Positions 8,269-18,246 of a stretch of DNA of 64,000 nucleotides are shown one piece after another (the stretch's first letter is position 1; each line of letters starts with the position of its first letter). The stretch covers positions 1,736,001 through 1,800,000 of the forward strand of contig OZ239144.1 of NCBI GenBank assembly GCA_965194505.1, in the 5' to 3' direction. Position numbers and translations under genes: made by a program. Source of the DNA: Hahnella aquatica. Lineage in GTDB: Bacteria > Pseudomonadota > Gammaproteobacteria > Burkholderiales > Burkholderiaceae_A. Below the pieces are notes generated by a model that saw only the letters and a program-made list of their open reading frames with translations, did no database searches and was not told the origin of the DNA.

Positions 8269-9205
8269 AGAGCGAGGCCACCTGCTCTGCATACCCGTTG
8301 AACGGCAGGGTTGGACGACGGGCGCTCAGGATGCCGTCTTCTCCAATGCGACGCTCGGTGGCCTGAGACCATCTGCGATGCGGCACAGCTGGGTTCACAT
8401 TCGAGTAGAAGCCATATTCCTGGGGTGCCGCCGCGGACCAACTGGTGAGCGGCTCGCGCTCCTGGAACTGAATGCGAACGATCGACTTGCTGCTCTTGAA
8501 GCCGTACTTCCAGGGCACCACGAGCCGAACCGGCGCGCCGTTCTGTGCGGTGAGTTGGTGTCCGTACAAGCCAAAAGAGAGCAGCGTGAGCGGGTGCTGG
8601 GCCTCATCGAGCCGCAGGCCTTCGACATAAGGCCAGTCGAGCACGGGTGAGCGCAGGCCCGGCATCATCTTCGGGTCGGCCAGGGTGGTGAAGGCCACAT
8701 ACTTGGCCGAGCCCAGGGGCTGAACCCGCCGAATGAGTGCAGACAGGCTGTAGCCCATCCACGGGATCACCATGGACCAGCCCTCGACACAGCGCATGCG
8801 GTAGGTGCGCTCCTCCATGGGTGCCAACTTGAGCAGCTCTTCGATGCCGATGGTCTGGGGCTTGGCCACAAGGCCACCAACCTCGATGGCCCATGGGCTC
8901 GTCTGGAGCCGCTTTGGGGCATGCCGGGCGGGGTCAGACTTCCCAGTGCCGAACTCGTAGAAGTTGTTGTAACTGGTGACGTCGTCCCAGGGGGTGAGCT
9001 TCTCGAGGATGACGGGCCCCGCCGCCTTCCCGGGAAGGGGCGGCGGCTTGACCGCCGAGGCGCGCGCAGGGACGCCATGGCCGAGTCCGGCGCCGGCCAG
9101 CAGGCCCGCTGCAATGAATTGTCGGCGGGCCCAAGCCCACTGCGGCGTGATGAAAGGCTCGAGGGCCTCGCCTCGAAGGTTGCGCGTGACCTTAGAGCGC
9201 ACCAT
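8237..9205 (-). CDS. msrP: Periplasmic protein-methionine-sulfoxide reductase, molybdopterin catalytic subunit
   Basis: 322 aa. Twin-arginine signal WARRQFIAAGLLAGAG near residues 25-40, then a sulfite-oxidase-type molybdopterin domain with NNFYEFGT, the Mo-ligand cysteine in MRCVEGWSMVIPW, and PWKYGFKSSKSIVRI. It repairs oxidised methionines of envelope proteins. The ATG at 9205 overlaps the end of ccsB by 14 nt, tying it to the cytochrome c maturation genes, and it is coupled to msrQ downstream. Confidence 0.96.
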   Translation of the reverse strand: MVRSKVTRNLRGEALEPFITPQWAWARRQFIAAGLLAGAGLGHGVPARASAVKPPPLPGKAAGPVILEKLTPWDDVTSYNNFYEFGTGKSDPARHAPKRLQTSPWAIEVGGLVAKPQTIGIEELLKLAPMEERTYRMRCVEGWSMVIPWMGYSLSALIRRVQPLGSAKYVAFTTLADPKMMPGLRSPVLDWPYVEGLRLDEAQHPLTLLSFGLYGHQLTAQNGAPVRLVVPWKYGFKSSKSIVRIQFQEREPLTSWSAAAPQEYGFYSNVNPAVPHRRWSQATERRIGEDGILSARRPTLPFNGYAEQVASLYAGMDLRRFY

Positions 9206-10511
9206 ACGAATGCAGACCGGACAGGAACATGTTCACGCCCAGGAATGCAAAGCCGGTGATGAGCAGGCCCACAAGAGACCAGTAGGCCGCGAATGTTCCA
9301 CGCAGCCCCTTCATGAGCCGCAGGTGCAGCCAGGCCGCGTAGTTCAGCCAGACAATCAGCGCCCAGGTCTCTTTGGGGTCCCACTGCCAGTAAGTGCCCC
9401 AGGCTTCAGCGGCCCAGAGGGCCCCCAGAATCGTGGCCACGGTGAAGAAGGCAAAGCCGATGGCAATGGCCCGGTACATGACATCGTCGAGCACCTCGAG
9501 TGAGGGCAAGGCCTCCGCAATTCGACGCCGCCCGAGAATCACGCCGCCGACAAAGACAGCCGAGATGCCGAAGTAAAGCGCCCAGAAATCAGAGAAGCCT
9601 GAGCGGCTGAAGGCCAGGGGCTCCAGGCAGAGCAGCACGCCTAGAATGAAGAGCGGGGCCAAGGCCTTCCAATTGGTGGCCGCGGAATGAACCTTGATTA
9701 GGTAGGCAAAGGCCACCATGGCCGCGATGGAGAAGGTGCCGTAGCCCACAAAGTTGGCGGGCACATGAATCTTCATCCACCAGGACTGCAAGGCCGGCAC
9801 CAAGGGCTGAATCTCGTGGGCCGAACGCGTCGCGGTGTACCAGAGCAAGAAGGCCACGGCGGCCACGATGATGAGCGACACAAAGGCGCCCATGCTGCGG
9901 TTGCGGTAGCGCTGCTCATAGAAGAGGTAGAAGAGGGCTGTCATGACGGCAAACAGCACAAAGACCTCGTAGAGGTTGCTCACCGGAATATGGCCCACAT
10001 CTGGAGAGATGAGGTAAGACTCGTACCAGCGCACAAGCATCCCCACAAAGCCCATGACGCAGGCTGACCAGGTGAGTACCGAACCGGCCCAGAGCGCGGT
10101 GGCACCCCGGCTCAGCACGCCCAGCCAGTAAAAAGCGCAGCTCAGCAAAAAGAGGGCTGACATCCACAGGATGGCGGTCTGGGAGCTCAGGAAGTACTTG
10201 AGGACAAAGCTGGTCTCGGCCCTGGCAATGTCAGCCCCGTAGGCTGCAATGCCCAGGAGCGCCAGCACACCGCATCCCACCATGTACGGGCGCATGGCAG
10301 GCCACAGCCAGCCCAGGAACACGATACTGGGCACACAAGACCAGAGGATCACCTTCTCATAGATGTCCATGAAGTTGCCGTACTGCTGAGTGGCATAGGC
10401 CGCACCGGCGAGCAGAAGCACGGCAAAGGCGGCGTCGAGCCAATTGAGCCGCCCTCCACCCACAGGGGTGAGTTCAGCCGCGGAGAGGTCTTGCATCACC
10501 GATGTGTTCAT
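9192..10511 (-). CDS. ccsB: System II cytochrome c biogenesis protein CcsB/CcsA (heme handling, WWD domain)
   Basis: 439-aa polytopic membrane protein. The tryptophan-rich WWD motif WGTYWQWDPKETWALIVWLNY is near residues 360-380, and flanking histidines (for example KIHVPANFVGYG and LHLRL) are candidate heme ligands. With ResB it exports heme and attaches it to CxxCH motifs of apocytochromes. Overlaps resB by ATGA. Naming varies (CcsA, CcsB, ResC). Confidence 0.94.
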   Translation of the reverse strand: MNTSVMQDLSAAELTPVGGGRLNWLDAAFAVLLLAGAAYATQQYGNFMDIYEKVILWSCVPSIVFLGWLWPAMRPYMVGCGVLALLGIAAYGADIARAETSFVLKYFLSSQTAILWMSALFLLSCAFYWLGVLSRGATALWAGSVLTWSACVMGFVGMLVRWYESYLISPDVGHIPVSNLYEVFVLFAVMTALFYLFYEQRYRNRSMGAFVSLIIVAAVAFLLWYTATRSAHEIQPLVPALQSWWMKIHVPANFVGYGTFSIAAMVAFAYLIKVHSAATNWKALAPLFILGVLLCLEPLAFSRSGFSDFWALYFGISAVFVGGVILGRRRIAEALPSLEVLDDVMYRAIAIGFAFFTVATILGALWAAEAWGTYWQWDPKETWALIVWLNYAAWLHLRLMKGLRGTFAAYWSLVGLLITGFAFLGVNMFLSGLHSYGAL

Positions 10512-12523
10512 GGCGTTTTTCCTTTGGACGGTTCCCCTAAGACAGACTCAAGGGCCTTGAATTCTCGTTCGAAATCGAGGGATTGGCGAGGGGACGAGGC
10601 CGCCACCCGCAGGCCCTGGCCCTCACCCTCAGGACGCATCCAGACCCAGACACGCCGCTCCTGCACGTAGAGCATGGCGAAGATGCCCAGCACCAGCAAG
10701 AGGCAGCCGAAGTAGACCGTGGACTGGCCTGGTGACCGGGTGACCTGAAAGACCGAGGCCTTGACCTCTTGAAAGTCCGCCATGGTGACCAACAAGGGGG
10801 ACTCTAAGAGCTTGGCATCGCTGTATGCTGTGAGCGCTCGCTGTGCGTAGGTCTGATAGTCCTCCATTGTCGGCAGCCGGGCCAGACCATCACGCTGCCG
10901 AGCCGCCTGCCAAAGTTCCCAAAAGGCACCGCTCAGCATGCGCACCACCACATCGGCCGCTTGTTCCCGCTCGGCCACGGGCACCGTCTGCTCCATGATG
11001 GCCGCCAGGTTGGTCAGGCCACCCTCGGCCAGTGCGTCCAGGGCCCGAATGGCGCTCTGGGTGAGCGCATCCTGAAGGTTTCCTGGGGCGGCGCCCCGGG
11101 CGAAGGCCCGGGCTGCAGCCAGCCGGGCCGCTGGGTCGTCCATGGCGGCCCGAATTCGCAGGAACTCCTGCAGAGAGTCGTCCTGGTCGGCCGGGATGCG
11201 CAGGTAACGGAATGACTCGTCGGGAGACTCCCGCATGCCGGTGAGAAAGACCCGGCTGCCATCGAGCTCAAAGGGCAGCATGTAGCTGTGATATTCCCGG
11301 GCCTGCCCGGCAGCATCGCGCAGTTTGTAATTGAAGCTCGGGCCCACATTCTGAAGGCTCGCATTCTTCTCGCTGTTGACCGCTGGCGAGAGGACCGAGG
11401 CCACGTGCTCCTGGAAGGCATCGGTGCGGCCCGGTCCGTCGGCCAGACTCTCGACGTTGATGGGTTTGAAGCCATTGATCTCCAGGCCCATCGTCTCGTC
11501 GCCACCCCTCAGGGGAATGGACTGGCCCACACGCAGGTCGATGTCCAGGGGCTTTCGAGATGGGCCCTTGAGCGGATGGGCCAGCAGCTTGAGGGCCGAT
11601 CCCCCGTCATCAAAGCTCGACTGGTAAATGGCAATGCCGTCGTGGATGAGGGGCTTGTTGACCTCGATGGTCGTGGTCTTGGTCTCGCCCGTGTTCTTGT
11701 CTCGCAGGATGACGTCACTGGCAAAGAGCTTGGGCATGCCGGTGGAGTAGTACTCCACCCGGAAGGCCTTGAGCTCAAGCTCAAAGGGGAGGTCGAGCAG
11801 AAAGGCCCCCTTGGGCTGGTTGATCACCGCCAGGTCTGAACGCTCACCCTCAGGGATGAGCAGGTTGGCCCGGTAGGTCGGGGTCGACTGAGGCAGCTTG
11901 GACGAGGCAGGAACGGTCTCGTTGGTGACCGAGGCGAGTTCGACCGGGGTCTTGTCCCACCACCAGGCCATCACGCGCGTGGGCACCTCACTGTCGAGCA
12001 GCCCGCCCAAGGAAATGACCACAATCGACAGGTGGGCCGCAATGTAGCCGAGCCGACCTGCACCACCCTTCTTGGCCACCAGCACGGGCATGCCCGCGAC
12101 GGACTCGGACGGCTGCCGCACTTGGTAGCCCCGCTGCTTGAGCCAGTCCGAGACGCGCGACACCTGGGCATCGGCCTGCGCCTTGGGCTGGGCTGGTAAG
12201 GCGAAGCGTTGACGGAAGGCCGCAAAGGCAGACTCGCGAACCTGCATGCGCCAGGCCCGAGCCTCTTTGATCATCTTGGGGGTGTTGCGGGTCACGCACA
12301 GGCTGGTGGAGACCAGCATCAGCACCATCACCAACAAGAACCACGGCGCGTTGTAGACCCGGAAGAGGTCGAGCTTGGAAAAGACCTCCGCCCAGAAGGC
12401 GCCAAACTGGTTGACGTAATTGATGGGCGGGGAATTCTGGGTCACGATCGTGCCGATCGCGCTCGCGATGCACACGATGGTGAGCGCCGAAATGGCAAAT
12501 CGCATGGAGCTCATGAGCTCCAC
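10508..12523 (-). CDS. resB: System II cytochrome c biogenesis protein ResB
   Basis: 671 aa as given from GTG 12523. ELMSSMRFAISALTIVCIASAIGTIVTQN begins the first membrane segment; further segments are at about 60-80 and 175-195, a large periplasmic domain follows, and a final segment near 615 (STVYFGCLLLVLGIFAMLYV). It holds apocytochrome and works with CcsB. The frame stays open upstream to 12658 and encodes a plausible extension ending AAWFRGLVELMSSM, but contains no ATG, GTG or TTG, so either the GTG at 12523 (GAGG four bases upstream) or a rare start such as CTG is used. Confidence 0.92.
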   Translation of the reverse strand: MELMSSMRFAISALTIVCIASAIGTIVTQNSPPINYVNQFGAFWAEVFSKLDLFRVYNAPWFLLVMVLMLVSTSLCVTRNTPKMIKEARAWRMQVRESAFAAFRQRFALPAQPKAQADAQVSRVSDWLKQRGYQVRQPSESVAGMPVLVAKKGGAGRLGYIAAHLSIVVISLGGLLDSEVPTRVMAWWWDKTPVELASVTNETVPASSKLPQSTPTYRANLLIPEGERSDLAVINQPKGAFLLDLPFELELKAFRVEYYSTGMPKLFASDVILRDKNTGETKTTTIEVNKPLIHDGIAIYQSSFDDGGSALKLLAHPLKGPSRKPLDIDLRVGQSIPLRGGDETMGLEINGFKPINVESLADGPGRTDAFQEHVASVLSPAVNSEKNASLQNVGPSFNYKLRDAAGQAREYHSYMLPFELDGSRVFLTGMRESPDESFRYLRIPADQDDSLQEFLRIRAAMDDPAARLAAARAFARGAAPGNLQDALTQSAIRALDALAEGGLTNLAAIMEQTVPVAEREQAADVVVRMLSGAFWELWQAARQRDGLARLPTMEDYQTYAQRALTAYSDAKLLESPLLVTMADFQEVKASVFQVTRSPGQSTVYFGCLLLVLGIFAMLYVQERRVWVWMRPEGEGQGLRVAASSPRQSLDFEREFKALESVLGEPSKGKTP

Positions 12524-12623
12524 CAGGCCTCGAAACCAGGCGGCCCCTGATTGGAGTTGAAGGCCCTGGGTCCGAGAGGCCAGTGCCTCTCGGTCGAGCT
12601 CCTCCTCGGAGACGAGTGGGGGG

Positions 12624-13283
12624 TTAACGGAGTCCGGCGACGTAGACAGAAACGGCCTCTATCTCACGATCGGACAACTGCGACGCAATGGTCATCATTT
12701 GGGCACTGTTGGCTCGCTGGCCCGATCGGAAGGCCACCAACTGCGACTTGGTGTAGTCGGCATGCTGGCCAGAAAGACGGGGGTACTGGGCTGGGATGCC
12801 GGCACCATTGGGCGCGTGGCAGCCCACACAGGCGGGAATGCCGCGCTGGGGCACACCACCGAGGTAGACGCTGCGGCCCAGCGGCAAGAGCTCTTTGTTC
12901 TGCGCATAACTGGGCTTGATGGGCTGGGCTGCATAGAAGGCCGCAACGTTCCGAATGTCTTCGTCGGAGAGGGTGGCCGCAAAGCCCGCCATGATGGCAT
13001 TGTCTCGCTCGGCCTTTTGAGCACCTGGCTTGACCTTGAAGTTGTGGAGTTGCTTGGCAATGTAGTCTGCATGCTGGGCGGCCAGGATGGGATTGGCTGG
13101 CGAGGCGCTGTTGCCATCGACTGCGTGGCAGGCGGCGCAGACCGCTGCGGCAACGGCCTGGCCCTTGGTGATGTCGGCCTTCGGCGCAGTCGAGGGGCCA
13201 GCCGCCATGGCCACACTCGCGAGGCCCGAGGCAGCAACAAACGGAAGGGCCCTGAGAAGGCTGAGGGTGCGAGTGCTAGACAT
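12624..13283 (-). CDS. Diheme cytochrome c4-type protein
   Basis: 219 aa from ATG 13283, preceded by TTGGAG at six bases. Signal peptide MSSTRTLSLLRALPFVAASGLASVAMA, then two c-type domains with CAACH and CVGCH and distal methionines expected in NAIMAGFAATLS and AQMMTIASQLS. Periplasmic electron carrier to a terminal oxidase. It heads the resB-ccsB-msrPQ group, a client beside its maturation machinery. Confidence 0.93.
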   Translation of the reverse strand: MSSTRTLSLLRALPFVAASGLASVAMAAGPSTAPKADITKGQAVAAAVCAACHAVDGNSASPANPILAAQHADYIAKQLHNFKVKPGAQKAERDNAIMAGFAATLSDEDIRNVAAFYAAQPIKPSYAQNKELLPLGRSVYLGGVPQRGIPACVGCHAPNGAGIPAQYPRLSGQHADYTKSQLVAFRSGQRANSAQMMTIASQLSDREIEAVSVYVAGLR

Positions 13284-13376
13284 GTCAAACTCCAAGGATG
13301 GTGAGGGTTGTAATAATCCCTTAGTTTAGAACATCCGACCCGATTGCAAGCCTTGACCACTCTGCCCCACGGCCCT

Positions 13377-14129
13377 ATGTCCCGCCAGGGAACCCCAACG
13401 GATCCAGGCCAGTCGAACCTCGCTTCGACGGTTGCCGGGCCCAGCCTCGCGCGCCTGCTCGCAGAGGTCTCCTTTTTGCAGAGCGCGGCCAAGGTGTCTG
13501 AACTTCCGGGTGGCGGTACGCCCGAAATCGCCATTGCCGGGCGCAGCAATGCCGGAAAATCCACGGCCCTCAATGTGCTGTGCCAGCGCCGCAAGCTTGC
13601 CTTTGCCAGCAAGACGCCGGGGCGTACGCGGCTCATCAATCTGTTCGCACTGTCCTGCCTCGAACAGGACGTCGGGCGTCTCGTAGACCTTCCGGGCTAT
13701 GGCTACGCCAAGGTTGATGCCCAGACCCAGCGCCGCTGGAAGGCCGAGCTGAGCCGGTATTTGGAGAGCCGGCCCAATCTGGTTGGGCTCATTCTCGTGA
13801 GTGACATTCGCCACGCGCTGGGCCCGCTCGACCAGCAAATGCTCGACTGGTTCGGCCCCCGGGGGCTGCCTGTGCATCTGCTGCTCACCAAGGCCGACAA
13901 GCTCAACCGTCAAGAGCAGACCAAGGCCTTGAAGTCCGCCCTGGCCCAAATTCAGAATGCCGGCCCCCGCTGGGGCGGCGGCCTGACCGCCTCCACCTTC
14001 TCGGGCCTCAAGCGCACCGGGCGTGAGCCCGTGCTCGAGCGGATCACCGACTGGCTCGGCCTCACGCCCCCTCCATTGGCCGCCGCATCGGCCCCCGCCA
14101 TCCCCACCAACCAGGAGCCCACTCGATGA
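13377..14129 (+). CDS. engB: Ribosome-biogenesis GTPase EngB/YihA
   Basis: 250 aa from ATG 13377 (a TTG at 13344 would add 11 residues). TRAFAC GTPase with G1 GRSNAGKST, G2 around SKTPGRTR, G3 DLPGYGYAK and G4 TKADK. It is needed for 50S assembly and cell division. It overlaps hemB by ATGA and is divergent from the cytochrome c4 gene. The C terminus has a Pro/Ala-rich tail of about 25 residues. Confidence 0.96.
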   Translation: MSRQGTPTDPGQSNLASTVAGPSLARLLAEVSFLQSAAKVSELPGGGTPEIAIAGRSNAGKSTALNVLCQRRKLAFASKTPGRTRLINLFALSCLEQDVGRLVDLPGYGYAKVDAQTQRRWKAELSRYLESRPNLVGLILVSDIRHALGPLDQQMLDWFGPRGLPVHLLLTKADKLNRQEQTKALKSALAQIQNAGPRWGGGLTASTFSGLKRTGREPVLERITDWLGLTPPPLAAASAPAIPTNQEPTR

Positions 14130-15142
14130 CCAAGCATGTGTCCATCCTCGCGCCCTATCCGCTGGGCCGCCCCCGCCGCAACCGCCGCGATGACTGGTCT
14201 CGCCAGTTGGTGCAAGAGAACCGACTCAGTGTGAAAGACCTGATCTACCCCGTCTTTGTGGTCGATGGCCAGGGCAGGTCCGAGGCGGTCGCCTCCATGC
14301 CGGGGGTACACCGACAGAGCATTGACCGGCTCGTCAGAACTGCTGAGAAGGCCCAGGCACTCGGCATTCCTCTGCTGGCCCTATTCCCGGTGATCGATGC
14401 TGGTCTGAAGGACCCCTCGGGCCGTGAGGCCTTCAACCCAGATGGCCTCGTGCCCCGGGCGGTTCGGGCCATCAAGGCGGCCTGCCCAGGCCTTGGGGTC
14501 ATGACCGATGTGGCCCTCGACCCTTACACCAGCCATGGCCAGGACGGCGTGATCGACGACCAGGGTCGCATCCTCAACGACGAGACGGTGGCCATTTTGT
14601 GTCAGCAGGCCGTGATGCAGGCCCAGGCCGGCGTGGACATGGTGGCGCCCTCCGACATGATGGATGGCCGCATTGGCGCCATTCGAGCGGCCTTGGAGGC
14701 CCAGGGCCTCATCCACACTCGAATCATGTCGTATGCGGCGAAATACGCCTCGAACTTCTATGGCCCATTCCGCGAGGCCGTGGGTTCGGCGGCCAACCTG
14801 GGGGGCTCGAACAAGAAGACCTACCAAATGGACCCCGCCAATGGCGCAGAAGCCCACCGAGAGGTGGCACTCGACATTTCCGAAGGCGCAGACATGGTCA
14901 TGGTCAAGCCCGGCATGCCCTATCTGGACGTGGTCTACCGAATCAAATCGAGCTTTGGAATGCCCACGTTTGCCTACCAGGTGAGCGGGGAATACGCGAT
15001 GCTGAAGGCTGCAGCGGCCAATGGCTGGCTCGATGAAGAGGCCACCGTGATGGAGGCCTTGATGTGCTTTAAGCGTGCAGGCGCAGATGGTGTGCTGACT
15101 TACTCCGCCCTGGATGCGGCCCAGTGGCTTGCGAGCCGCTGA
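14126..15142 (+). CDS. hemB: Delta-aminolevulinic acid dehydratase (porphobilinogen synthase)
   Basis: 338 aa. Condenses two 5-aminolevulinates to porphobilinogen for heme and cobalamin. Schiff-base lysines lie in SYAAKYASNFYGPFREA and MVMVKPGMPYLD. The metal site reads DVALDPYTSHGQDG, lacking the cysteine triad of Zn enzymes, so it is the Mg/K-type form. Coupled to engB; a hairpin follows the stop. Confidence 0.97.
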   Translation: MTKHVSILAPYPLGRPRRNRRDDWSRQLVQENRLSVKDLIYPVFVVDGQGRSEAVASMPGVHRQSIDRLVRTAEKAQALGIPLLALFPVIDAGLKDPSGREAFNPDGLVPRAVRAIKAACPGLGVMTDVALDPYTSHGQDGVIDDQGRILNDETVAILCQQAVMQAQAGVDMVAPSDMMDGRIGAIRAALEAQGLIHTRIMSYAAKYASNFYGPFREAVGSAANLGGSNKKTYQMDPANGAEAHREVALDISEGADMVMVKPGMPYLDVVYRIKSSFGMPTFAYQVSGEYAMLKAAAANGWLDEEATVMEALMCFKRAGADGVLTYSALDAAQWLASR

Positions 15143-15147
15143 GGGTT

Positions 15148-15178
15148 CCGAGAGGCGCGGCGGCGCCAAGCCTCTCGG
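15148..15178. terminator. Bidirectional terminator-like hairpin between hemB and rplQ
   Basis: A perfect 9-bp inverted repeat, CCGAGAGGC at 15148-15156 and GCCTCTCGG at 15170-15178, with a GC-rich 13-nt loop, lies between convergent hemB and rplQ. There is no T-run on either side, so termination efficiency is uncertain. Confidence 0.55.
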
Positions 15179-15206
15179 GAAGACAACGCCTTAAGACCGG
15201 CAGGCC

Positions 15207-15593
15207 TTAGTTGGCCTCGACAACCTCGCCGGCCTCGGGACGATCCACCAGTTCCATGAGGGCCATGGGCGCGTTGTCGCCCTGACGAAAGCCCCACTTC
15301 AGGATGCGGCAGTAGCCCCCTGGACGGCTGGCGTAACGCGGGCCAATTTCCTCGAAGAGCTTGACCACGATCTCGCGATCACGCAGCCGATTGAAGGCCA
15401 GCCGCTTGTTGGCCAGGCTGGGGTTCTTGCTGATGGTGATCAGGGGCTCCACCACCTTGCGCAGCTCTTTGGCCTTGGGCAGGGTGGTCTTGATGGCCTC
15501 ATGCCGCAGCAAGGCATTGGCCATGTTGCGGAACATCGCAGATCGATGGCTCGAGGTGCGATTGAGCTTGCGCAGGCCGTGACGGTGACGCAT
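15207..15593 (-). CDS. rplQ: 50S ribosomal protein L17
   Basis: 128 aa. MRHRHGLRKLNRTSSHRSAMFRNM is the invariant L17 N terminus. Last gene of the alpha operon, 18 nt after rpoA. L17 sits near the polypeptide exit tunnel. The C terminus is slightly acidic (EAGEVVEAN), as in other betaproteobacteria. Confidence 0.98.
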   Translation of the reverse strand: MRHRHGLRKLNRTSSHRSAMFRNMANALLRHEAIKTTLPKAKELRKVVEPLITISKNPSLANKRLAFNRLRDREIVVKLFEEIGPRYASRPGGYCRILKWGFRQGDNAPMALMELVDRPEAGEVVEAN

Positions 15594-15611
15594 GACGTTT
15601 CTCCTTCGTGT

Positions 15612-16586
15612 TTAGCGTTCGATGCCGGCCGGTGGCCAGTTCTCGAGTTTCATGCCGAGGGTCAGGCCGCGTGAGGCAAGCACCTCTTTGATTTCGTTGA
15701 GCGACTTGCGGCCGAGGTTCGGTGTCTTTAAGAGTTCGTTCTCGGTGCGCTGGATCAGGTCGCCGATGTAATAGATGCTCTCGGCCTTCAGGCAGTTCGC
15801 AGACCGCACAGTGAGCTCCAGGTCATCGACAGGGCGCATGAGCATTGGGTCGACCTGGGCAGACCGGCTGGCCTCGGCGGCAGGCTCACCACCCTCGAGC
15901 GCTGCAAAGACCGAGAGCTGCTCGACGAGAATTCGGGCGGACTGCCGCACGGCATCTTCAGGGTCGATCACCCCGTTGGTCTCCACCTCGATGACGAGTC
16001 GGTCGAGGTCTGTCCGCTGCTCCACACGGGCGCTCTCCACGGCATAGCTCACGCGGCGCACCGGTGAGAAGGAAGCGTCGAGCACGATGCGGCCAATGGA
16101 GCGTGTGGACTCATCGCCAATGTCGCGCAGGGTGCCCGGCACATAGCCACGGCCCTTTTCCACACGGGCCTGAAGCTCCAGGCGAACATCGTCGGAGAGG
16201 TTTGCAATGACGTGATCGGGATTCAGGATGGTGACATCGTGGGGGAGGTCGAAGTCGGCAGCCGTGACCACACCCGGGCCCTGCTTGCGCAGCGACAACA
16301 GCACGTCTGCACGGCCCTCGAGACGAAAGACCACGCCCTTGAGGTTCAGGAGGACATCGACGACATCTTCCTGGACACCCTCAATGGTGGAGTACTCGTG
16401 CACAACACCAGCGATCTGAACTTCGGTGGCGGCATAGCCCTCCATGGAAGAGAGCAGAACGCGACGAAGGGCGTTGCCGAGGGTGTGTCCGAAGCCGCGT
16501 TCAAACGGCTCCATGACGATCTTGGCGGTGTGGCCGCCCATGGGCTCGACTTCAATGATGCGGGGCTTGAGAAAAGCGTTCAGCAT
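15612..16586 (-). CDS. rpoA: RNA polymerase alpha subunit
   Basis: 324 aa from ATG 16586, with AAGGAA upstream; an earlier TTG is less likely. The N-terminal assembly domain includes FGHTLGNALRRVLLSS. The C-terminal domain after about residue 245 has ELTVRSANCLKAE and NLGRKSLNEIKEVL, the DNA UP-element and activator contact. Shares the alpha operon with rpsM, rpsK, rpsD and rplQ; in E. coli S4 represses this operon. Confidence 0.99.
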   Translation of the reverse strand: MLNAFLKPRIIEVEPMGGHTAKIVMEPFERGFGHTLGNALRRVLLSSMEGYAATEVQIAGVVHEYSTIEGVQEDVVDVLLNLKGVVFRLEGRADVLLSLRKQGPGVVTAADFDLPHDVTILNPDHVIANLSDDVRLELQARVEKGRGYVPGTLRDIGDESTRSIGRIVLDASFSPVRRVSYAVESARVEQRTDLDRLVIEVETNGVIDPEDAVRQSARILVEQLSVFAALEGGEPAAEASRSAQVDPMLMRPVDDLELTVRSANCLKAESIYYIGDLIQRTENELLKTPNLGRKSLNEIKEVLASRGLTLGMKLENWPPAGIER

Positions 16587-16610
16587 GTGGTTCCTTGTCA
16601 ATCGAATCGA

Positions 16611-17234
<624 letters not shown>

Positions 17235-17324
17235 TTCGATTTCCTTTTTCGAAAGCCAAGGCCGAGTTCATCGGCCTTGGAATGTCTGGCCAAGCCAGAC
17301 GGTGGGCTTACTGGTGAATGTGAC

Positions 17325-17726
17325 TTAGATACGGCGACGCTTGGGCGGCCGGCAGCCGTTGTGGGGCACCGGTGTCACGTCGGAGATCTGGGTCACGCGC
17401 ATGCCGAGCGAATTGAGCGCCCGGACGGTGGATTCACGACCAGGACCGGGGCCCTTGATCCGAACTTCCACATTCTTCACACCACACTCCAATGCCACAC
17501 GGCCGGCCGCCTCGGCCGCCACCTGGGCAGCAAAGGGCGTGCTCTTGCGACTTCCCTTGAAGCCAGCGCCGCCAGAGGTAGCCCATGAGAGCGTGTTGCC
17601 CTGACGGTCGGTGATGGTGATGATGGTGTTGTTAAACGACGCATGAATGTGCGCGACCGCGTCGGTCACATTCTTGCGAACCTTCTTGCGGGTGCGCTGA
17701 TTGGCAGATTGCCCTGCTTTGGCCAT
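17325..17726 (-). CDS. rpsK: 30S ribosomal protein S11
   Basis: 133 aa with HIHASFNNTIITITDRQGN and the C-terminal VTPVPHNGCRPPKRRRI typical of S11. It forms part of the platform near the mRNA exit. Between rpsM (13 nt) and rpsD in the alpha operon. Confidence 0.98.
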   Translation of the reverse strand: MAKAGQSANQRTRKKVRKNVTDAVAHIHASFNNTIITITDRQGNTLSWATSGGAGFKGSRKSTPFAAQVAAEAAGRVALECGVKNVEVRIKGPGPGRESTVRALNSLGMRVTQISDVTPVPHNGCRPPKRRRI

Positions 17727-17739
17727 GTCTTTCTCCTAC

Positions 17740-18105
17740 TTATTTCTTGAGGGTGATGCTGCCTTTGCGCGGACCTTTGCGGGTACGGGCATTGGTACGG
17801 GTTCGTTGACCACGGACCGGCAGGCCCTTGCGATGGCGCAGGCCACGGTAGCAGCCAAGGTCCATCAGGCGCTTGATCGACATGGAGATTTCGCGACGCA
17901 GGTCACCCTCGGTGGTGAACTTGCCGATCTCGGTGCGCAGCCGATCGAGTTCATCATCGGTGAGGTCTTTGACCTTCTTCGTGGGCGTGACACCCGCGGC
18001 CTGACAGATCAGGCGTGCGCGAGGGCGGCCAACACCGTAGATGGCGGTGAGGCCAATCTCTGTGTGCTGATGGCTGGGAATGTTAATTCCGGCGATACGG
18101 GCCAT
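17740..18105 (-). CDS. rpsM: 30S ribosomal protein S13
   Basis: 121 aa, MARIAGINIPSHQHTEIGLTAIYGVG at the start, the helix-two-turn-helix motif, and the basic tail RGLRHRKGLPVRGQRTRTNARTRKG that contacts P-site tRNA. It heads the alpha-operon part after rpmJ. Confidence 0.98.
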   Translation of the reverse strand: MARIAGINIPSHQHTEIGLTAIYGVGRPRARLICQAAGVTPTKKVKDLTDDELDRLRTEIGKFTTEGDLRREISMSIKRLMDLGCYRGLRHRKGLPVRGQRTRTNARTRKGPRKGSITLKK

Positions 18106-18119
18106 GTGGGACTTCCTCC

Positions 18120-18233
18120 TTAACCTTGGCGCTGCTTATGACGCGGGTCCGTGCAGATCACACGCACGACGCCGTGCCGCTTGATGATTTTGCAGTTGCG
18201 GCAGATGCGCCGGACGGATGCAAGAACTTTCAT
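18120..18233 (-). CDS. rpmJ: 50S ribosomal protein L36
   Basis: 37 aa, MKVLASVRRICRNCKIIKRH onwards, ending HKQRQG. The zinc ligands Cys11, Cys14, Cys27 and His32 are all present, so this is the C+ (zinc-binding) form. Located between infA and rpsM as usual. Confidence 0.97.
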   Translation of the reverse strand: MKVLASVRRICRNCKIIKRHGVVRVICTDPRHKQRQG

Positions 18234-18246
18234 GATGATTCCTCTT

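Noticed and set aside
13323..13349. Possible promoter for the cytochrome c4 gene (TTGCAA-N15-TAAACT, minus strand)
   Set aside because: The spacer is too short and both hexamers are weak.
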